Assembly (NCBI RefSeq): GCF_050633145.1
Contig: NZ_JBOEFY010000001.1
Coordinates: 1 to 64,000, forward strand
From: Kordia sp050633145
Lineage (GTDB): Bacteria; Bacteroidota; Bacteroidia; Flavobacteriales; Flavobacteriaceae
Direction: 5' to 3'
Length of the DNA: 64,000 nucleotides
The position numbers and the translations under genes were made by a program. Below the pieces are notes generated by a model. It made no database searches and had not been told where the DNA came from. It saw nothing but the letters and a program-made list of their open reading frames with translations. Below, piece after piece: positions 43,189 through 51,878 of this stretch (positions within the stretch are counted from its first letter, which is position 1; each line of letters begins with the position of its first letter).

Positions 43189-44553
43189 TTATTCTTCTCC
43201 TTCTTCAGTTAGTTTTTTTAATTCTTCATCATTTAATTCACTTAACTCAAGTAAACTATTGATGTCAAAACCTACAGCTTCACTTGCTAATCCAAAAGCC
43301 ATTTGTTCTGAATTCGCAGCTATTTCTGGAGCATTGGCATCATTAGTATTCACTTCTTTTGCAACCTCTTTATATTGCTTCATGAAATTTGTAATACCTA
43401 ATAACTCATCATAAGCTGTTACATGTTGATATGCTGCTTGTGCAAAGAATCGAGTTAAACTTTCTAAATCTTTTAGGTTTCCTTGAAGTGGTTTTGGAAT
43501 CCAAGAATCTGTAAGGATTGGGTTTTCTCTAAAGAAATTAAATAATTCTCTAGCTTTATTATCCATAGGATCGTTAAATGTACCTCCTAATGATTTTAAA
43601 GGTTGAATTTGCTTGTATACAACTTGTGGAGGAAACCTATCTTTATTAATCGTATTTAATATGGCTACAAGTGCTAATGTCTTGAAGTTTTCATTTGTAA
43701 TTTTCTTATTGCTATAAAGATCAGGGATTTTGACTAAATCATTTTTATCCCAAGCCATTGGCACTATATCTAAATCATTTTTCACTCCATGGTAGTGAAT
43801 TTTTTTATCTTTAATTTGTTTTTCATAATAATGGATAAAGCTTGTGCTTGACCTAAAAAAACTCGTTTCTACACCTATAGTTGGTCCAGCACTAGGATAT
43901 GTTGATATAGTTATAGCTGTTTTAGAACCAAGTTCAGCTTTTTTATCAGAAATGAACAAAGCTAACGCAGGTGAAAGTGCTCCTCCTAGACTATGTCCAG
44001 TTACTGCAATTTCAGTTTCTTCTATTTTTTTGTCACTAATAAACTTTGTGATTGCTGTAAAAAAATCAGTTCCATCAGATTGCATTTCTTTAGTTAAAAT
44101 ATGCAAGCCTGTAGCCGTTCCTTGTGAAATTGAACCATATCCACTACCTGTAATACTTCTCCATTTTTTAGTGTTTTTTACATCAAAATCTTCTTTCATC
44201 CAACCAAAGCTTGAAATAGAATTGGTTCCTGCTATTGCGATTACAAATAGCTTTTGTGCTTTTGAAAAGTAAACTCCCATCGTATTATCTGCTCTGGCAA
44301 ATGACGAGTTTTGATCATTTGAGTATACAACTGGTCCCCAAACTGTTTCCCAATCATCTCCAATATATTCTTGTGTTCTTTTATCTGATAATACTTTATT
44401 AGATACAGCTGTTACATAATTCTGTAATTTTTCATAGGATTTTTGGCAAGTTGATTCGTCTTCGAATATTTTACCAAATCCTGAGTTACTTGCAAACGAT
44501 AGACTATGTATAATTCTTGCTTTTTCTTCTTGTGTTGTTTCTGATATATTCAT
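43189..44553 (-). CDS. Class 3 (alpha/beta-hydrolase) lipase-like protein
   Basis: A 454-residue protein of the lipase_3 family. The nucleophile elbow is TGHSLGGALSPALALF, and the oxyanion/strand region is LFVIAIAGTNSISSFGWMKEDFDVK. Later, HYHGVKNDLDIVPMAW holds candidate acid and His residues. No signal peptide, so it may be cytoplasmic or exported by a specialised route. A Glu-rich C-terminus (ELSELNDEELKKLTEEGEE). It is 102 bp downstream of 44656-45090, with which it probably forms an operon. Confidence 0.85.
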   Translation of the reverse strand: MNISETTQEEKARIIHSLSFASNSGFGKIFEDESTCQKSYEKLQNYVTAVSNKVLSDKRTQEYIGDDWETVWGPVVYSNDQNSSFARADNTMGVYFSKAQKLFVIAIAGTNSISSFGWMKEDFDVKNTKKWRSITGSGYGSISQGTATGLHILTKEMQSDGTDFFTAITKFISDKKIEETEIAVTGHSLGGALSPALALFISDKKAELGSKTAITISTYPSAGPTIGVETSFFRSSTSFIHYYEKQIKDKKIHYHGVKNDLDIVPMAWDKNDLVKIPDLYSNKKITNENFKTLALVAILNTINKDRFPPQVVYKQIQPLKSLGGTFNDPMDNKARELFNFFRENPILTDSWIPKPLQGNLKDLESLTRFFAQAAYQHVTAYDELLGITNFMKQYKEVAKEVNTNDANAPEIAANSEQMAFGLASEAVGFDINSLLELSELNDEELKKLTEEGEE

Positions 44554-44655
44554 GATTTTTGGTTTTGATTAATTATTAAATTGAGATAGATTTTAAAACA
44601 ACATTACTAACACAGAAAACATGCTATGTTAGTAATGCTATTTATTGAATGACTT

Positions 44656-45090
44656 TTAGTTATTCGCCGCTTCTGCTAGTTTTCCTAAGTCATTAATTTC
44701 ACTATTTTCTATAGCTCTTACTTTTTGATTAGACATTTTAACCCATTCTCCATCTCTTAAAAATGAATAGTTGGCAGTTCCTGATTCCCAGTTGTCTTCT
44801 AATAAGATTCTTGCTTCAAAATTCTTTAGACTACCTCTTTCATTTTCGGTATATCCGCTAACAACAATCATAATATGACAACTTGTATTTGTACATAAGT
44901 AATTGTATTTTCCTGTCACAGCAGATTCTACATGTAACGGTGGATTTACTGCTTGAAAAACTACAGAACGTCCTTGCACTGTTCTTGTTTTTGGAGTTAC
45001 TCCAAGGTTCATTGTACAAGTAATTGCCCCTGGCATACTTTCTCCGATAAGAAGATTTAATAGAAATACATTTGGTACTGAATTTGACAT
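44656..45090 (-). CDS. Hypothetical protein upstream of the lipase
   Basis: A 144-residue soluble protein, mainly beta (MSNSVPNVFLLNLLIGESMP, CTMNLGVTPKTRTVQGRSVVF, LCTNTSCHIMIVVSGYTENERG, NYSFLRDGEWVKMSNQ). No recognised family. Its 5' leader carries the pseudoknot motif (45113-45144), nearly identical to that of 146-397. Co-direction with the lipase suggests a functional pair, for example an enzyme and a partner or inhibitor; that is speculation. Confidence 0.65.
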   Translation of the reverse strand: MSNSVPNVFLLNLLIGESMPGAITCTMNLGVTPKTRTVQGRSVVFQAVNPPLHVESAVTGKYNYLCTNTSCHIMIVVSGYTENERGSLKNFEARILLEDNWESGTANYSFLRDGEWVKMSNQKVRAIENSEINDLGKLAEAANN

Positions 45091-45112
45091 AACGATAAGT
45101 TTTAATTGATTT

Positions 45113-45144
45113 TCCTACTCTATTTAGGCTTTTCGGATTCCGCC
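45113..45144 (-). promoter_or_regulatory. Candidate pseudoknot leader RNA, copy B
   Basis: On the minus strand GGC (45142-45144) pairs with GCC (45127-45129) around 12 nt; TCC in the loop (45135-45137) pairs with GGA (45113-45115); CCGAAAA and TAGAGTAGG are present. It lies about 22 bp before the ATG at 45090. Sequence upstream and downstream of the motif is not conserved with copy A, so this is not simply a recent duplication. Confidence 0.52.
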
Positions 45145-45310
45145 ATGCAATGCGTAAAAATGATATCATTTTGTTGCTTTACATGGTAAAAGTAGTTGTC
45201 AAATTGGCGTAGATTCTGAATTATTCGCGAGTGAAGAGATTTGTTCCGTGAACGATGAAATGTGAAGAGCGAGTTATTTATTGAAAAGTATATTTTTAAA
45301 ATCTGCATAC

Positions 45311-45349
45311 AAAAACGCCAGATTGAAACGATATCAATCTGGCGTTTTT
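45311..45349 (-). terminator. Terminator of the ECF-sigma operon
   Basis: A 16-bp perfect stem (45311-45326 with 45334-45349), 7-nt loop, T-run on the minus strand. Confidence 0.88.
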
Positions 45350-45367
45350 AATGAGTTTACGAAAAGA

Positions 45368-46561
45368 TTAGTCTTCATAAATTATCAATAGTTCTACTTC
45401 GCGTTCTGCTTTGCTGAGTTTTAAACCTATTTTGGCTAGTTCTTCTTTGAAAGAATTTTTCTTTTGTGGATCGAATACAAAATCAATATCCAAAAATTCT
45501 AAATAGTTGGTTTCGTCAACCACAGGAACTGGCGTTTCGTTTTCTATATAATCTGAAAACTCAGCCATACGAATCTTCTTAGCATGAAATTCATATCCTC
45601 TAAACTCTAAAGTACGTTTTTTAGTTTTCGATTTTAGCTTTTTCAGTTTCGTTCTATCAATCACACTTAGTACATACACAGGAATGGTACGTCTTGAAAG
45701 TTTTGCTTTTACAGCAAAGGTTTCTTCTAGTTTTTTTATTCCTATTTGATACATTTCATCTCCAGCCTTTTCTGTGATGATATCTAAACAATATTTATTT
45801 TTTGAATCTTTATAACTGTACTTTTCTTTATCAATTTCAAAAACAGTTCTCGTATATGTCTTTTGGTATAGACTTCGATACATGCTTGGTACCGTTTGAT
45901 TGATGATTGTAATACGTCTTCCATTGAAGGTTTTATCTTTTAAATACCCTTTTGAATAGGAAGCAACTCCTTCAAAGCCGCCTTTAAGCAACACACGTTT
46001 AGCATTTACATCTTTTACAGGAAACGGATCTGCCTCATAATCAAATGTGATGTTTTCTTGTTTGTATGGCAACGAAATTGTCTCGCCTGCTTTTACCGCT
46101 TCAATCACTTCTTTGGTAATGTTATCAGTAGACGTTATTGCCACTATTTCTCCAACTGAATTTATAATGATTGCATGCGATAATATTCTATAAGGAAATA
46201 GAGTTTCTAACGCTTCTGTTTGCAAACCAAACCAAGCTTTTGATGGCGAATTGTCTATAAATCGTTGCAAACGCTCAGGTTTGTCTTCTGCAATTCCAAT
46301 GACTTGAATGTCGTTTGGAAACATTTCTTGCAATTTGATTAAATTCTTCATTGCAGGAATGCACGGTCCGCACCAAGTTGCCCAAAAATCAAGAATAACA
46401 ATTTTGCCTTTTAACTCTGATAATGAAGCTTCTGAAGTTGGTGAATTCAATAAGTTTGAAAATTTGATATTAGGAACTGTATCTCCAATTTCCAGTTTCG
46501 TTTGCGCGTAGGTCATCCTGGTCAATGCCAGAAGCACCAACAATATTGTTTGTTTTTTCAT
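45368..46561 (-). CDS. TlpA-like thioredoxin with DUF3738/TIGR03435-type C-terminal domain
   Basis: A 397-residue secreted protein: signal peptide (MKKQTILLVLLALTRMTYAQ), a TlpA-type thioredoxin fold (about 22-155) with the active site FWATWCGPCIPAMKN, and a C-terminal region (about 190-397; MYQIGIKKLEETFAVKAKLSRR, LEFRGYEFHAKKIRMAEFSDYI, DIDFVFDP) like the TIGR03435 domain often fused to redoxins in Bacteroidetes and Acidobacteria. Last gene of the sigma-factor operon, so probably an envelope thiol-redox stress effector. Confidence 0.88.
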   Translation of the reverse strand: MKKQTILLVLLALTRMTYAQTKLEIGDTVPNIKFSNLLNSPTSEASLSELKGKIVILDFWATWCGPCIPAMKNLIKLQEMFPNDIQVIGIAEDKPERLQRFIDNSPSKAWFGLQTEALETLFPYRILSHAIIINSVGEIVAITSTDNITKEVIEAVKAGETISLPYKQENITFDYEADPFPVKDVNAKRVLLKGGFEGVASYSKGYLKDKTFNGRRITIINQTVPSMYRSLYQKTYTRTVFEIDKEKYSYKDSKNKYCLDIITEKAGDEMYQIGIKKLEETFAVKAKLSRRTIPVYVLSVIDRTKLKKLKSKTKKRTLEFRGYEFHAKKIRMAEFSDYIENETPVPVVDETNYLEFLDIDFVFDPQKKNSFKEELAKIGLKLSKAEREVELLIIYED

Positions 46562-46577
46562 TTTGTAATTGGTTAAT

Positions 46578-47741
46578 TTATTTGTTGTAGAATAAGGTTA
46601 TAAAGCCGTGGATTAAATCGAGTTTAAACATGTTTTTCCTGTTTTCGTCAGTATCTTTTCCACGTGTAAACATCTTTTGCTTCCTTCCTTCCTTGTTAGG
46701 TTGCATAATGATTTTTGCTTTACCATCTTTTAAAATTGCATTGTGTCCCACAGCTTCCATATAATATTTTTGATCTTGATCGATATACATTTTGATATCT
46801 GAATACTCACACATCATCGTAATTAACTTAAAATCATTAGTCAAATTGTAGAAGAAGAAATCACTCTTAAAATCCTTGAATTGTAAATTCTTTCCAGCCT
46901 TTCCAACACTGATTTTTGAAAACTCAGTATTCATCAATAGATTTTCAATTTCCCCAAACAAGCCAAATGTGACGTTTCTAAAATAATACGTTCCTCCTAC
47001 TAACTTCTTTACTCTTACAGATCCGTTCATAAACTGAATACTATTCCCTTCATTATTCAATTCATCAGCAGTCAATTCAACGTTTTGAAAAGTCCCTTGT
47101 ATTCTATTCTTAAAAGTTCCATCAAAATCAACTTGTGCTTGACTAGCATTGATATCTAACGCCAAATAATTAGGAATATACACTTCATATTTAGATCGAA
47201 TCCTTAAAATACCTTTGTGCTTACTTTTATCAACATCTTTTAAAGGGATACTATCATGTTCAAAGATAATATGACCTTCCATAGCATTAAAACCATCATA
47301 GCTTTTCGATATTTCTTTATTAATATCTTTTACGGTACGATATCGATTCGGTTCTTTTTTATCTGAAAATAAATTGTCAATACTAATTTTTCCGCCTGAA
47401 ATTTGATACGACAATCTTCCTATAGAAGTTTGAGAAACATTTTGGATTTGTAAATAATTCATATCACCCATCGATGCTTCTACTTGAGATGACATAATAA
47501 TTCCATCTAAAGTTTTCTTTACTTCTTCCTTTGAAAAATTTTTAAAATCGACAGTAAAATCTACTTTTACTTCATCTCTGTCCCATGTTTTAAACGTTAC
47601 ATCAATATTCTGCGTTTCAAATAACAACTTGGTATTCTTATCAACCGAAAAGGTTTTTTGATACGTTTTTTTTGATTGTGCTATCAGTCCAAACGAACCA
47701 ATTAAAAATAGCACAAGGGTTTTATATATTTTGTTGTTCAT
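46578..47741 (-). CDS. Secreted DUF4097-like beta-helix protein
   Basis: A 387-residue protein with a signal peptide (KTLVLFLIGSFGLIAQS) and a repetitive beta structure typical of DUF4097/putative adhesin proteins encoded next to ECF sigma/anti-sigma pairs (KTYQKTFSVDKNTKLLFETQNIDVTFKTW, NYLALDINASQAQVDFDG, SIQFMNGSVRVKKL). Overlaps the anti-sigma gene by 20 bp. Role in envelope stress inferred from context. Confidence 0.8.
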   Translation of the reverse strand: MNNKIYKTLVLFLIGSFGLIAQSKKTYQKTFSVDKNTKLLFETQNIDVTFKTWDRDEVKVDFTVDFKNFSKEEVKKTLDGIIMSSQVEASMGDMNYLQIQNVSQTSIGRLSYQISGGKISIDNLFSDKKEPNRYRTVKDINKEISKSYDGFNAMEGHIIFEHDSIPLKDVDKSKHKGILRIRSKYEVYIPNYLALDINASQAQVDFDGTFKNRIQGTFQNVELTADELNNEGNSIQFMNGSVRVKKLVGGTYYFRNVTFGLFGEIENLLMNTEFSKISVGKAGKNLQFKDFKSDFFFYNLTNDFKLITMMCEYSDIKMYIDQDQKYYMEAVGHNAILKDGKAKIIMQPNKEGRKQKMFTRGKDTDENRKNMFKLDLIHGFITLFYNK

Positions 47742-48243
47742 CTTTCAATCTTTTTAAATGTTGTTGAATTTCCTGCAAAAGTGTCAATCGCATTTGCAAG
47801 TTCTTAATCATCTTCTCTAGCGCAGTCAAACTGTTTTTTTCTACTAAAAATGCTTGCTTTAACTCTTGATACGACGCATCTAGGTTTTCCAAGCGTTCTT
47901 TGTACTTTTTGACCAAACCAGCATCTGTCGCAGTAAGTTGAAACGATTCCCATTCGGAAGCAATATTATGTAAATACTTATCTTCTATGGACTTCATTTC
48001 GGCAAATAAAGACGATTCTTTTACTTCTTCTCCGCTATAATTGCTGTATACAAAAGCTCCAATTCCTATAAGCAATACACATGCTGCAGCAATAGCACGC
48101 CAATAGTTAAACGGTTTGTTAGAAGTTGAAATCGTATTTGTAGCTGATAATTTTTCTAAAAATTCAGCGCGATGTCCTTTAGGTAATTTTGGAGTTTCCA
48201 AAGAAGCATCATTTTCGTTTACTATATCTTTAATATTATTCAT
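47722..48243 (-). CDS. Membrane anti-sigma factor-like protein
   Basis: A 173-residue protein with a short cytoplasmic N-terminus (LPKGHRAEFLEKLSA), one membrane helix (AIAACVLLIGIGAFVYS) and a periplasmic coiled coil (about 85-173). The position right after an ECF sigma gene, with an ATGA overlap (48240-48243), points to the cognate anti-sigma. Its N-terminus lacks the zinc-binding HxxxCxxC of ZAS-type anti-sigmas. Confidence 0.75.
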   Translation of the reverse strand: MNNIKDIVNENDASLETPKLPKGHRAEFLEKLSATNTISTSNKPFNYWRAIAAACVLLIGIGAFVYSNYSGEEVKESSLFAEMKSIEDKYLHNIASEWESFQLTATDAGLVKKYKERLENLDASYQELKQAFLVEKNSLTALEKMIKNLQMRLTLLQEIQQHLKRLKDEQQNI

Positions 48244-48794
48244 AATGATATTTTATGTTTAAAAAGATCATGTATTGTTTTCTTTAATTTTGTTTTTCCG
48301 CGCATCAATTGTGTGCGTGACGTTCGAACAGGAATTTCTAAAATTTCAGATATTTCTTGATGATCGTATCCTTCTATCAAATACAATTGCAATACGTATT
48401 TGTATTTATTTGGTAAGTTTTCAATGACTTGAAGAATTTCTTGTTTTGTCAATTCAATAGTAACTTCCCAAGAATCATCATCATCAATAATTGTCATCGT
48501 CTGATCATTCATTTCTTCATATACCAATGATCGTTTCTTTAATGTATCTATACATTGATTGATAACAATTCGTTTCAGCCAAGCACCAAAAGTGACTTCT
48601 CCTTTATATTGTGACAATCGTGTAAATGCTTTTAAAAATGCTTCTTGCATAACGTCTTTCGCATCTTCCCTATTGGAAATATAACGACAGGTTACAACGT
48701 ACATCGCATCAGCATATAAATCGTAGAGCTTCATTTGTGCTTTCCGATTTCCTTGCATACATTTTTTTAAGATTCCTAAATGCTGTTGGCTCAT
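48240..48794 (-). CDS. ECF RNA polymerase sigma factor (sigma-70 family)
   Basis: A 184-residue sigma factor: region 2 (KLYDLYADAMYVVTCRYISNREDAKDVMQEAFLKAFTRLSQYKGEVTFGAWLKRIVINQ) and region 4 (LTKQEILQVIENLPNKYKYVLQLYLIEGYDHQEISEILEIPVRTSRTQLMRGKTKL). First gene of a four-gene operon with its membrane partner, a DUF4097-like protein and a TlpA-like redoxin. Confidence 0.94.
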   Translation of the reverse strand: MSQQHLGILKKCMQGNRKAQMKLYDLYADAMYVVTCRYISNREDAKDVMQEAFLKAFTRLSQYKGEVTFGAWLKRIVINQCIDTLKKRSLVYEEMNDQTMTIIDDDDSWEVTIELTKQEILQVIENLPNKYKYVLQLYLIEGYDHQEISEILEIPVRTSRTQLMRGKTKLKKTIHDLFKHKISL

Positions 48795-48872
48795 TCGTTT
48801 TGTTTGTGTTCTATTGTAAAGACGACATTATTTTTGGAGCGTTTCATTTTTAAAAAAATTCTTTTGTTTTTT

Positions 48873-48898
48873 TAGACTTCTTAGATTGTGAGACTTGT
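48873..48898. repeat. Dispersed 26-bp repeat, copy 2
   Basis: Matches 39933-39958 with one mismatch; intergenic. Confidence 0.65.
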
Positions 48899-49056
48899 GC
48901 TGCGCTTGAGAAAAAATGAAAGTTAGCGGTCTTTTGTAGGTTGCTTGCGTTAGGGTTAAAGTTCGCAAAAAAGGACAACCCTGAGGAGAGATCCATAGGA
49001 TTATCTGAGTACTCACATAACACGTAATTAATTATTTACCTTCTTGACAACAGTAT

Positions 49057-49611
49057 TTATTCTTTTACATTTCCATTTGACAATTCCGCAGTTTTTTCTA
49101 AAATTCCGTTTTCATTGAAATAGAAAGTTGGTCCACTACCTCTTCCTTTTTTGGTTTGACCAATTCTTCTTATAGTTCCATTTTCGTGAAAATCAATATT
49201 TTGACTATCATGAAAAATGTCAGCATTTCTAAATGATTTGATGACGCCATTTTCGTAAAATTCAATTAAAACGCCATTCCGTTTTCCATTGTTATTTTCA
49301 AATAAATATTTTGGTCGAAAGTTATCATTAAGAATGAGTCCGAAACCGCCTAAGGAATCATTTTGATAATGTTGAAATCCAATGATATTTTGGTTGTTAT
49401 CAAACCAAAGCTTATTTCCTGTTTTAATCCCGTTCACGGTTGGTATTATATATTCTTTTGTCCCATCAGAGCGGTACTTGACAATCGAATCAATTTTCTC
49501 GATTTGTGTTGATTCAGATAAATCAGTTAATTCGTTTTTTACTTCTTTCGATGTACTATTGCAACTAATTAAAATTTGAAGAATAAGAATACATAAAATA
49601 GTTTTTCTCAT
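49057..49611 (-). CDS. Lipoprotein with MORN-like (YwqK-type) repeats
   Basis: A 184-residue protein with a lipoprotein signal (MRKTILCILILQILISC). It contains repeated motifs of the YwqK/MORN type: RSDGTKEYIIPTVNGIKTG, NNQNIIGFQHYQNDSLGGFG, GKRNGVLIEFYENGVIKSF, HENGTIRRIGQTKKGRG, FYFNENGILEKTAE. Such proteins are widespread in Bacteroidetes and often labelled antitoxins, without good evidence. Standalone gene; role unknown. Confidence 0.82.
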   Translation of the reverse strand: MRKTILCILILQILISCNSTSKEVKNELTDLSESTQIEKIDSIVKYRSDGTKEYIIPTVNGIKTGNKLWFDNNQNIIGFQHYQNDSLGGFGLILNDNFRPKYLFENNNGKRNGVLIEFYENGVIKSFRNADIFHDSQNIDFHENGTIRRIGQTKKGRGSGPTFYFNENGILEKTAELSNGNVKE

Positions 49612-50030
49612 ATTGTGTCAATGAATAGATATAAAGGTTTTCTTTTATTTCTGCTATAATCAAACCTATTTTCTCTTGATGATTTGGTCATTTCTTAAAA
49701 CTACAATTTTCTTGTACAACGTCAAAATCATCCAAAAAAGTTTTAAATATATCTCAAAACGTCAGTTCAAGTGAAATTTGGAAATAATTAAAAATTAAGC
49801 AATCTTCAATTGTTTAATCTTTCAATCAAAAAGCAAAAGAAATTTTAAAAAAAAGATTGCTTTCGCTGTTAGGCTCGTTCCGCAGAATTGACGCCTCTTT
49901 TCATTAAAAAGCAAATTTCACCTAATATAATACTTCGGATTAATTTAATTCATAATTCTGAATTGTGAATTCAGAATTAATTAAAAATATATCGTAATTT
50001 CGTTTTATAGATAAAGACAGTACACAAGAC
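49612..50030. other. Intergenic region with a palindrome upstream of meaB
   Basis: 419 bp without a supported gene. The main feature is the inverted repeat AATTCTGAATT (49954-49964), GTG, AATTCAGAATT (49968-49978), about 50 bp before the meaB start; it could be an operator or a hairpin. The rest is AT-rich. Confidence 0.5.
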
Positions 50031-51116
50031 TTGAATTCAAAACCAACACATACCTCTGCATTGCATGAAAAAGACGGTGTTTCACAACCCGATTTTATCA
50101 GCAAATCTTCGGTGGCTTCTATCAAGAAAAATAGACGGAAACAACCTTCTGTAGATGAATTGGTTACTGGAATTTTAAATCAGGATAAAGTCGCGCTAAG
50201 TCGTGCTATTACTTTGATAGAAAGTAAAAGCACCAAACACCTGGCGAAAGCAACGGAACTTATTGAAAAGTGTTTACCACATGCCAATAATTCTATTCGT
50301 ATGGGAATTACAGGTGTCCCTGGTGTGGGAAAAAGCACATTTATTGAAGCGTTTGGGAAGCACTTAACAGCTTTGGGCAAAAAAGTAGCTGTGTTAGCCG
50401 TGGATCCAAGTAGCTCTATTTCTAGCGGAAGTATTTTAGGTGACAAAACACGTATGGAAGATTTGGTAAAGGACGAAAACGCATTCATTCGTCCATCTGC
50501 TTCTGGCGATTCTCTTGGCGGTGTAGCACGAAAAACCCGCGAAACTATTATTTTATGTGAAGCCTGTGGTTTTGATACGATTATTATTGAAACTGTTGGT
50601 GTTGGACAAAGCGAAACTGCTGTACACAGTATGGTCGATTTCTTTTTATTGTTGAAATTGGCTGGTGCCGGAGACGAATTGCAAGGAATTAAACGTGGAA
50701 TTATTGAAATGGCAGACGCAATTGTGATTAATAAAGCGGATGGCGATAACGTAAAGCGTGCGCAAATGGCACGAACGGAATTTAAGCGTGCATTGCACTT
50801 ATATCCACAGAAAGCGTCTGAATGGCTTCCTAAAGTTGTGACAGCTTCTGCATTAAAGCAAGATGGAATTGACGATGTTTGGCAAATGATTGAGGCATTC
50901 CGCGAAAGCACAAAAGCAAACGATTATTTTGAAACGCATAGAAAGCAACAAAACCGTTTTTGGCTTTTACAAACTATTGAAGAACGCCTGAAACATAATT
51001 TCTACACGAATCCGAATGTAAAAAAAGAATTGGATACCTACTTAGAAGCTACTGAAAATAGTACTATTTCTCCATTTAATGCAGCGCAACAGTTATTAAA
51101 ATTATTGAATTCTTAA
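50031..51116 (+). CDS. meaB: Methylmalonyl-CoA mutase-associated GTPase MeaB
   Basis: A 361-residue G3E-type P-loop GTPase (MeaB/ArgK): Walker A in GITGVPGVGKSTFIEAFG, switch and Mg-binding AVDPSSSISSGSILGDKTRM, IIETVGVGQSE, and the base-recognition motif VINKADGDN. It guards and reactivates B12-dependent methylmalonyl-CoA mutase. The mutase is not in this window. The start appears to be TTG at 50031, since no suitable in-frame ATG precedes the conserved region. C-terminal dimerisation arm is present. Confidence 0.95.
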   Translation: MNSKPTHTSALHEKDGVSQPDFISKSSVASIKKNRRKQPSVDELVTGILNQDKVALSRAITLIESKSTKHLAKATELIEKCLPHANNSIRMGITGVPGVGKSTFIEAFGKHLTALGKKVAVLAVDPSSSISSGSILGDKTRMEDLVKDENAFIRPSASGDSLGGVARKTRETIILCEACGFDTIIIETVGVGQSETAVHSMVDFFLLLKLAGAGDELQGIKRGIIEMADAIVINKADGDNVKRAQMARTEFKRALHLYPQKASEWLPKVVTASALKQDGIDDVWQMIEAFRESTKANDYFETHRKQQNRFWLLQTIEERLKHNFYTNPNVKKELDTYLEATENSTISPFNAAQQLLKLLNS

Positions 51117-51134
51117 ATGTTTTAAGCATAAAAA

Positions 51135-51154
51135 AAGCGAACCGAAGTTCGCTT
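51135..51154. terminator. UUCG-loop terminator between meaB and precursor 51195
   Basis: AAGCGAAC, CGAA, GTTCGCTT with an A-run on the left; on the minus strand this is the recurrent C(UUCG)G hairpin ending the precursor gene. Confidence 0.78.
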
Positions 51155-51194
51155 ATAAATCCACATAAGTGTAGCTTAAAAATAGATGTTTATA

Positions 51195-51494
51195 CTAACA
51201 ATTTGTGTTAATTGAACAATCCATAGAGCAATCGCCAGCAACGCTATGTCCACAATTCAATTGATTGGATGGTGCAGTTGTATGCTCGCAGTCCAAATGA
51301 GCTTCAGAACCGCCACCGCCTCCGCAATGTGTATTTTGTGAACCAAGACATTCTTCTAATGTACCAAAAATTGGACAGCATACATCAATAAAGTTTTGAC
51401 TGATTGTAATTCTTTCAAAGCCACCTTTTGTATGACTCAGGCTTGAAATTGACTTTTTGTTCAGACTTAATGATTTTAAATTCTTTTTTTTCAT
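51195..51494 (-). CDS. Double-glycine precursor peptide (LNKKSIS leader), nine Cys
   Basis: A 99-residue peptide, the longest of this set, from the ATG at 51494. Leader MKKKNLKSLSLNKKSISSL ends in TKGG. The 70-residue core has nine Cys, an adjacent pair (DVCCPIF), a penta-Gly stretch (HCGGGGGS) and several His. Multiple rings or disulfides are possible. Separate terminator; no enzyme genes nearby. Confidence 0.8.
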   Translation of the reverse strand: MKKKNLKSLSLNKKSISSLSHTKGGFERITISQNFIDVCCPIFGTLEECLGSQNTHCGGGGGSEAHLDCEHTTAPSNQLNCGHSVAGDCSMDCSINTNC

Positions 51495-51760
51495 AATAAT
51501 AAATTTCATGTTAAACATTGTAAATATAATTTTGAAAATCAGGAATTTAAAGGAAGAATAGTCGGTTTTTTAAAAAAGCGTGTATAAAAAAAAGTTTATT
51601 AAAAACGATGTTAAATCGCTCATAATCTTCACTTTAAACACATCACATGTTTACCATTTAGAAAACAATAAATCTAGCAAAAAACAAAATTATTTGCTAT
51701 TATTTTCAATCATTGATAAGAGATCGAAATTGTAAAAAAACGTGTTGTTATAAATGAAAA

Positions 51761-51780
51761 AAACGAACCGAAGTTCGCTT
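51761..51780 (-). terminator. UUCG-loop hairpin after the decayed precursor fragment
   Basis: ACGAAC, CGAA, GTTCGCT with one bulge; a member of the recurrent precursor terminator family. It now probably ends the 51879-52295 gene. Confidence 0.65.
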
Positions 51781-51803
51781 AGTATTATCAAACTAATTTT
51801 GTG

Positions 51804-51854
51804 CTATTATATCTCACCATTTTAAACTGTATGGCGTTTTGTATCTGTATCATC
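51804..51854 (-). pseudogene. Decayed 3' end of a precursor gene
   Basis: On the minus strand this reads GATGATACAGATACAAAACG and onward, aligning without gaps to the last codons and trailer of precursor 52411-52590 (shared runs TACAGA, GCCATAC, GTTT, GTGAG). Cys codons have been lost (CHTVW became RHTV-stop). It lies just past the stop of the 51879-52295 gene and before a precursor-type terminator, so a precursor once stood here or was duplicated around that gene. Confidence 0.65.
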
Positions 51855-51878
51855 ATTATTCAATTCATAATAAGAATG

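Larger units (their letters stand above)
51519..51878. other. Intergenic region with decayed precursor fragment
   Basis: 360 bp. The right part holds the pseudogene fragment 51804-51854 and its terminator-like hairpin (51761-51780). The left part (51519-51750) is AT-rich and presumably contains the promoter of 51195-51494. Confidence 0.55.

Noticed and set aside
43844..44272. 142-residue ORF opposite the lipase gene
   Set aside because: Antisense shadow of the lipase frame, which contains the GHSLGG active-site motif.
49840..49930. tRNA-like or rRNA-like segment
   Set aside because: A brief GC-richer patch (TTAGGCTCGTTCCGCAG) caught the eye, but no cloverleaf or conserved tRNA arm sequence can be formed.
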